Below are positions 57,576 through 64,000 of a DNA stretch of 64,000 bases, in pieces. The stretch lies in NCBI GenBank assembly GCA_037102815.1, contig BTPP01000002.1, positions 5,394,001 through 5,458,000 on the forward strand. The letters run 5' to 3'. The translations under genes and the position numbers were made by a program. The notes beneath the pieces are model-generated. The model was given only the letters and a program-made list of their open reading frames with translations. It searched no databases and was not told the DNA's origin. Within the stretch, counting starts at the first letter, position 1, and each line of letters begins with the position of its first letter. This DNA is from Neurospora intermedia (Eukaryota; Ascomycota; Sordariomycetes; Sordariales; Sordariaceae).

Positions 57576-58902
57576 TTACGACGATAATGAAAAAGTCCTC
57601 ACAGTCTTGATATCATCCCCCTTCAGAGGCGGGTTCGCCTGATCGATCAAGATTCCCTGAATCGTCTCCAACGCGCTCATCTGCTCTCCCAGCCCGGCAT
57701 CTCCATAGAACCCATCGACATACCACTTCGTTCCGCACATGGTTCCCTGAGAACCACCCTGGCACCCCTGGGCAGCAGCCTTGGCGGAGGTGTGCAGCAA
57801 ACGATCAACTGTAGGCTTGATGGAGGGGACCATAATCTTGGAGGCGTAGACGAACCGGGAGAAGTACCCCTTGAAGGAGCGCATGTCCGTGTTGCAAATG
57901 TCAATGTGCTCGCAGGCGTGCTCGTACATGACGTCGGTGGAGTTCTTGACGTCGCCGAAGGGGGTGAAATAGTTTTGCGAGCTCTCGAGGAGTCTCTTGG
58001 TGCGGTCAATCCATTTATCCTGGTCGGCACCGGTGCTGATGTTGGCCATGACTGCGGCGCCGTAGGTGTAAATGCCCTGGCTGTAGGAGAAGGAGGGCGT
58101 GTGGGCGGCGCTGACGTCGGAGCAGTTCTTGGCGGAGCTGGCACCGTCGAGGACCTGGTAGTATTCGTTAATTATACCAGTTCCCTGGGTCCAGTCCCAC
58201 ACCTTGTTTGCCCACTCGACGTAGGTCTGGTTGCCAGTAATGCGAGCTAGACGTGCCGAGAGCTGGAAAAACCCGCCGTTGCTGACTGCGTTCTTGTAGT
58301 CCAGACCGTTAGGGTTCGAGGCAAAGATTTGCCACCGCAGGCCACCGTTGCATGTTGAAGTATCCCATCGCGAGGCAAGTGATTTCCAGATGTTTTCGCC
58401 AAGTTCGAGGTATCCCGGGATGTCAGATCGGGGCTGAGGGAAGTTACGCTCGGCAGCGGCGAGAACGGTGAAACCCCAAAAGGCTTGGTCATCATTTCCT
58501 TCTTGGCCCGCATGGGCTGGGGACATGAAGTCGAAGTCGGGGCCGGCTTGGGCGACAATAGCAGTTGCAATCTTCTTGTCGTAGGTGTGATCGCCAGTGT
58601 AGTGGGAGTAGTCGAGCATGCTGCCCATCATGGCACCACATTGCCACCAGTAGTAGGGGGCATCGAGATCAACAAACTGGTCGTCCGTGCCCTTGTAGAA
58701 AGACATGGTGTTTTGGGCAATGGTTTTGGCAACACTTTGGACCGAAGCTGGGATTATCTGTGTTAGTGCCCGGTGACGAAGTATGACCTGACCAGGTGTA
58801 TGTTGACTTACTAGGGCTGCTGATATCCAGGGATTTGGGGATGCCGGCCGAGATCAAGGAGATGGCCGCTGCCGCGGGCTTTACTGACTTGACGAACCTC
58901 AT
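57576..58902 (-). CDS. GH76 mannan endo-1,6-alpha-mannosidase, DFG5/DCW1 type
   Basis: Cell-surface enzyme of the group that cross-links N-glycosylated, GPI-anchored proteins into the fungal wall through their outer-chain mannan. Exons (minus): 58812-58902 and 57576-58747; 420 aa to the first stop. The acceptor chosen (ATCCCAG) is needed for frame. A weak signal peptide is visible (KPAAAAISLISAG). Catalytic Asp116-Asp117 sit in QEGNDDQAFWG, with FDFMSPAHAGQE before and WQIFASNPNGLDYKNAVSNG after them, as in the family. The reading frame stops at TAA (57576-57578) directly ahead of an in-frame Ser/Thr-rich stretch and a hydrophobic tail (LLWIYGLACVLGL) ending at 57427. This is what a GPI-anchored member should have, so the natural product may be longer. 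Confidence 0.87.
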
Positions 58903-61900
58903 TGCGATAGTTTGGTATATGCTGTTTAATTCTTGAAAATCTTGTTCGTCTGTTGTTCTTCCCTTTACGTCGTATACTTCCAGTCCCGCACTTAATCGTC
59001 CAGCGAGTGTCGAGTGTGATCAGGTCGTGAATGAAGGTAAGCAAATTGGGGGCTGCAGGTTACTCAGTGGCGTCTATGTGGATTGTCGATTCTCGAAAAG
59101 GAAAGCAGATGAAGCACAGTCAAGGCTTCGAGTTGAAGAAGAGAAGGACAAAAGATGAAGGATCGTATTGGAAGTGATCAACACTATTGTTGGCTTCAAG
59201 GCCTATTGCAAGCAACAGCACGATGATGAAGAAAGGAAAGGAAGACGAAATAGAACACAGAGACAATGGGTATCGACAAGAAGATGAGCAAAACGGACGG
59301 GCATGTTGGGCTGGGCCACCGTCAGCTTTATTGACGAGACACCACCACAATAGGAGCCTCATGGTGGTGGAGCCCCACCCCAGGATCCGAGCATAGGATG
59401 AAAGGGGCAGGCTGAGCTCCAGCCCATGCAGGCGACTGACTTTAGCCTCAAGGATGTTCCAAGGGTGCCACGGTGATCCGGACCCCACCCGGTATGCAAG
59501 AAGGAGGGGGATCGGGGCACGGGGATGGGGGACATAGCGACCTCAGTGGTCAATGGGGATCAATGGCCGGGGAAAGGACGGGATGAACACTGCAGAGACT
59601 GGGCTTCCATGTATGGTTGTGAATTGTGAACACTTCGTGGAAGGACGTAGGAGATGGAAGAACGGAGACTGACGGGTGTTTCCCGTCCTCTCCATCCGGA
59701 TCCCTCTCGCCCTCATACGTGGTGCTCTGTGCTGGTGCCATGTGCTCTGGACCACTGAGTCCGTCGTGGAAATCGACAAACACATCGATGCCTTCCGTTG
59801 ATGGAAAACAAGACGGGAGGGCCAATCGAGGAGTTCCAGATCATTGTGGATTGCTTGCTTTACACTAGTGTAGTGTACACCACTAGCTTGACGCATCGAA
59901 TGGAGGCATTCAGGTACCATTGCAAGCGGATTCGCTCCAGGTGCCTCGAACCTTTCTTATTTTGGGTGTAGCTTTGTTTCGTTTCCCCAAGTTTTGCAGG
60001 CATCACCCTAGATGTTTTGCGCTGTACCACACACTGACGGGGATCGGCGGAAATGAAAAAAAAAGATCTGTGTTTTGAATGGGTAAATGGATGGATGGGC
60101 GGCTGTTCGATGGAAGCGTGGAAGGAAGCGAGGGGGGCGACTGGAGGCGTTGTGGTCGTGATTGTCGCAAGGAAAGTGTTGACGGCGGGATTTGTTTCCA
60201 GTTCCAGTTCCATCAAACGGCGATCGATGATGGACACTCACTGGCAAGGAAGGAACCTTGAAGCAAGAGCGAGGGGCAACAGCAACCAGTCGATCTGTCC
60301 GTGCTAATCAGCGTCATATCACTCGCTCATAGTGTACTGTACCTTACACTTGTGCCGCCGGGGACTGCCTTCCAATCTACCAGAAGCAATCGAGGGAACT
60401 TGACATGTGTGAGGTTTCGTACCTCTGATTGCCATTCATTGTGTCCCTTCCTTCTCTTTGGTGATATCAAACCCCAGATGATCAAAAGAAGTGAAATACT
60501 ACTACGGTCCACAAAGAACTTGAACCCTGCCAAGTAAGAATTGCGGTTGATGTTTGCCAGGGGCAGGCAACACGAACAAAGCAAGTTGGTTGTGCAGGCA
60601 GCTGTGCATTTGGCAGTTACAGCAGTCTGACACTCCTTGGGTGCCCCGCTCCTTCTCTTTCCATCTGGAGCGGACTGGAGCGCGCGTCCCAAGTGGGTCC
60701 CACCGGTCACCACCCCATGGAGAATTGTGCAGTGCTTGAAGAATTGAGGAACGCCCGACAGGGTCAATGATTGGTGGGATCGTCAGGTCGTCTCCATTGA
60801 GGCTAGTGTAAAAACATGAAACACGAGGAAAGGGCATTGCATTGATTGGTCGAGGATGCTCGAATACGACACTGGTGACCGTCGACCTTCTTTTCGCTTG
60901 CGAGTTGAATTGGATTCTCGTGAGCGGTTACCACTTGCCAACAGCCGCGCGACTGTTTACGAGTGAGACTTGACTAGGTAGGTATGTACTATTTTGGTAG
61001 ATCTGCGTCGTCCGGTTAGGACTGGCTGCGGTCGCGGTTGCGGTTGCGGTTGCAGATTTGCGGTTGCAGATTTGCGGTTGATAAACCAGGGGCACCTAAC
61101 CATCGTGTTTAGCTGGCGTTACTTTCGATTTTGGTAATGGCTGGCTTGAGACATCCCTTGTGCTCATTTCTCTCCTATCAGGAAAAAGAAAAGATGGTAC
61201 GTATCGGGCGTCAAACGAAAAAGTATTTGCTGACCAAAATCCTGAACTGACCCTGCTGTCCTAGAGGTTCTTCTCGGGTGCAGCTGAGCTAGTTGAGCCA
61301 GCTGACCTGTTTGCTTGCATGAACAGCTTAGGGATTTCTCACAGAGTTGAATATCAAATCGGCTTGAAATATGATATCAAACCTGTGCTCGACCAGCTCA
61401 CTCGTCAACCCTCGCACACCCGTTTTGTGATCCCGACGGGAAGGTCTTGCGTTCTGTCAAACCCAAATATGGGACAGCCAGGCACCGTGCCGCACACACG
61501 GGAACAAAGTACGGTAAGATCCAAGTTCCAAGCCAGAGTTCGTCGCTGCCTGGGTAACAAGTCAGCCTTTCGTTCGATGAAACCACGATAAGACATGAAG
61601 AATACAAAGGTAACTATATCTTTGAACACTTGAGTGTCTAGACGTAACCCAGATTCGCGTCACGAAGCTATCAATCACAACCTCGACGTGATCCGTTACA
61701 GCAACCGACAAACATCTTCTATTCGATGCCTGATACTTTCTGCTTTACTTCCAAATCATGGATAGCGTCCTGGGCTCAGCCAGCAGATGCTTTAGCTCGC
61801 CTCCTCCTGCCCCCCACAAATCCCATGCCATGCCAACGCTGCAATGTCATATTCCAACAGGAAGAGCTCAACATTTGAAGAAACGAAGCGGTATATCCTT

Positions 61901-62009
61901 CAAGCAGTCCCCGTCCCAACGCCAGCACCAATGCCAAGAGAAAAAAGTGCAAAAACAAGAAAAAGAAAACCCGACCGACCCTCAATGCGTTTGGTCTGCT
62001 GCAAACATT
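58903..62009. other. Spacer between the GH76 gene and the GPI-protein gene
   Basis: About 3.1 kb with no recognised gene. Contains a CACTAGTG palindrome (59861-59872), a GCGGTT/GCAGATTT minisatellite (61027-61080) and several short unconvincing frames. Confidence 0.5.
61027..61080 (+). repeat. Hexamer minisatellite (GCGGTT)n
   Basis: Repeats of GCGGTT, the later units extended to GCAGATTTGCGGTT. Seen directly. Confidence 0.85.
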
Positions 62010-63264
62010 TTAAAGCATCAACATCCCTCCAACCACGCCCGCCACAGCAACCCCCAAACGACCCATCATCTCCACCGTCCAGCCCTTAGCAGCGCTACTC
62101 TTGGGAATACCCGTAGGGGCGAATAGTCCTTCGCTTCCCAGACCGCCGTAAGGATCTCCGCTTGTCGCCGACGCCACCGCCGTGCCGTCAATGTCCGTAG
62201 TGCCAACATGGGGGCCGGGCGTGCCCAGCGTCAAGGCCACCCAGGTGATGTTGGAGCTGCTGTAAGTCTTTGTCCAGCTCGACGTCGCGGGGCCAGTGAC
62301 GGTGCCGACGATGTAGTGCGAACCAACTGTGGAGGTGCCGGCGCAAACGGCGGCGGAGGTGACATTGAAGCTGCAATGTATCTCTTGTGTGCTGTCAAGG
62401 GGGAGAGGGAGTGTTAGTCATTGTTTGGTGGGTACAGGATCGATGGCAGACAAGGAGAGAAAGGAAGGAAAAGAAGTGGCATAAAAAGTAAAGTAGACAA
62501 AGACGTTGACATACAAGGTTGGCTCTGCTACCCCTGTATACTTGAAGGACCTGGGGCCTTCTGTAAATACAAAGGGTGCATCGGCGGACAGGAAGCAGCT
62601 TGGCTGTCCTTCGGCGCAAAAGATGGTGTAGGCGGTCATGGATTCATCCTGTATTGCGACAACGACTTGCATTAGAGGCGACGATCAAGAAGACGTAGTG
62701 GAGATTGGAGCATGATGAACCCGGACGGCAGAAAGTACACGAGCGGAAACGTGAACCATAGGTCTGTTGATAAGAGGACAAAAAGGGAAAACCTACACGG
62801 CTGACGATGCTGCCCCTCAACTGCTCCCAATCTTCCTTCATATACCCAGGAACCCAGATAGAGACGGTGGTGGGCTCGGCAGCCGGCTTGGCGACGGATG
62901 TGATGATATCGGACCCGGAAATAGAGGCGGGAACGGAGCCGGAGGCGGAGAAGGACCCATGCTTGTGGTTATCGGCGGTAGTGGTACTCATCGGAGTTGC
63001 GATATCCAACGGGGCTGCGGAGGCTACGGCCGCCGATGCTGCGCTTGTCGCGGTGATCAAGGACTCGCCATTGACACCGATGGGACCACCAACAAGTGCT
63101 GTGCCGATCGCACAGAGCAATACGAGTTTGGCGGCTACTACAGCCAGAGAAGGCCGTCTTCCGACGACATTCTGACTGTAACCCCGCGATGGTTGTGCTG
63201 GTGCGTGTGCTGGTGCTGCTGCTGCTAAGCCGGTGGCCATGCGTTGCAGAGATGACAGGCGCAT
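62010..63264 (-). CDS. Probable GPI-anchored cell-wall protein
   Basis: Exons (minus): 62797-63264, 62515-62648, 62010-62391; 327 aa, all junctions GT-AG and in frame. The N-terminus is unusual: about 37 Ala/Pro/Arg-rich residues, then a hydrophobic segment AVVAAKLVLLCAIGTALVGG that could be a signal anchor or late signal peptide. The body contains VSIWVPGY, cysteine pairs (FCAEGQPSCF, IHCSFNVTSAAVC) and YTIFC...FTEGP, a layout I know from a broad family of Sordariomycete GPI-anchored proteins. The C-terminus ends in a hydrophobic GRLGVAVAGVVGGMLML tail after SSAAKG, fitting GPI attachment. Function unknown; surface location is inferred. The start could also be Met9. Confidence 0.75.
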
Positions 63265-64000
63265 TCTCCTTTTTTTTTTCCTTCGTTTGTTCTCTGCAGT
63301 GTCTGTCTGTGCTTTCCTGTGCTGCTGACTGCTGACTGACTATGTCGGGTTCCCTCTTCCCTCTCTTCTCTTGCTCACCGAGTCAAGCCGTGCGATCGCG
63401 AACTGGATTGTTCTTCTCCTTCCAATGGTATTACCGTCAACATTTCACAGCGAAAAGAAAAAAAAAAAAACAATTTGAAGGAGGGGGAAGGCGATGACAA
63501 AAAGGAATGGAAAGAAAAATAAAGAAAATGGAACCAAGGGAAAGGGGGGAATCCCGCATCAGGGAATTGGATTGCCCGCAAAAGCGCCCGGAACCCGCTC
63601 GCGATCGCCATCCAAGCCCAACCAAGACTCGTCGGTGGGTGCGTTGTTTGGCCTTGGCGTGCTTGGCGGGAGCGGGCTGGATGCTCTGGGCGGCGCTGAA
63701 CATTCGCTGGAACGGCAGTAACGGCGCCCGCTGGCTGCCGTGGCTGCAGGGCAGCTTGTGCACTCTCACTGACCACAGCAGGCACGTGTACCTCTAGCTA
63801 GAGGTACGATACTGTACTTACCTCTATCAAGTGCGTGAGCCGAGACATGCATACGGGTTTATAGTCGCCCTTTTTCTTTTCTTTTTTTCATCCCTCTTAT
63901 CTTCTTCCCTTCAGGCTGATGAGGCTGTTTTGATTACAATATCGCGGGATCGCCACTCGTCAGTCAGACTACTCAAAAATGCGGTGCCGGTTTTAAACCT
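63265..64000. other. Upstream region of the GPI-protein gene
   Basis: About 740 bp to the window end. Minus-strand frames at 63375-63785 show no family. A 20-bp perfect palindrome lies at 63788-63807. Confidence 0.5.
63788..63807. repeat. 20-bp perfect palindrome
   Basis: GTACCTCTAGCTAGAGGTAC reads the same on both strands. A half-site-like TACCTCTA recurs about 25 bp downstream. Confidence 0.9.

Noticed and set aside
1-64000. CRISPR arrays, LTR retrotransposons, bacterial-type operons
   Set aside because: No regularly spaced direct repeats, no LTR pairs or transposase/reverse-transcriptase frames, and gene structure is plainly eukaryotic.

Overview
The window looks like nuclear DNA of a filamentous ascomycete, most likely Neurospora crassa or a very close relative. 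The evidence: short spliced introns (about 50-90 nt) with GTAAGT/GTATGT-type donors; two dispersed single 5S rRNA genes of Neurospora type instead of an rDNA-linked 5S; intron-bearing tRNA-Ala genes; and a C2H2 repressor that reads as Neurospora CRE-1. Species assignment is recognition, not a database match. Gene models below were spliced by eye, checking reading frame across every junction.

Layout. 0-1.1 kb: 3' part of a DUF7580-type protein. 1.3-2.0 kb: a diverged tandem duplication whose copies both end in A-runs, then tRNA-Val(AAC). 2.6-8.6 kb: a housekeeping block with Glo3-type ArfGAP (-), Tim21 (+) and a BTB-AT-hook-bromodomain protein (-). 10.06-10.26 kb: two tandem tRNA-Ala(AGC) genes with different introns. 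13.0 kb: 5S rRNA (-). 18.7-20.3 kb: a RAD55-like RecA-family recombination protein (-). 29.7-31.0 kb: cre-1 (+), flanked by very long spacers (9.5 kb upstream, 7.8 kb downstream) in which I recognise no protein gene. 38.8 kb: a second 5S rRNA (+). 39.6-44.2 kb: ferroportin-type (SLC40) transporter and an amidase-signature enzyme, both (-). 45.0-56.1 kb: a cluster of six paralogous intronless genes of the 2EXR (F-box-like) fungal family, interrupted by two copies of a roughly 320-bp terminal-inverted-repeat element with TA target sites. 57.4-58.9 kb: a GH76 (DFG5/DCW1-type) cell-wall enzyme whose frame is interrupted by one TAA just before an apparent GPI signal. 62.0-63.3 kb: a probable GPI-anchored cell-wall protein.

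Most unusual content: (i) the 2EXR array, a local multi-copy family in a genome type where RIP normally prevents duplication; (ii) the paired TA-flanked elements inside that array; (iii) a BTB-bromodomain fusion with Trp where the acetyl-lysine-anchoring Asn should be; (iv) the GH76 gene with an in-frame stop before its anchor signal. No operon-like functional system links the genes. The cell-wall pair (GH76 and GPI protein) and the cre-1 promoter, with a cluster of possible CRE-1 sites, are the only functional associations I would propose.
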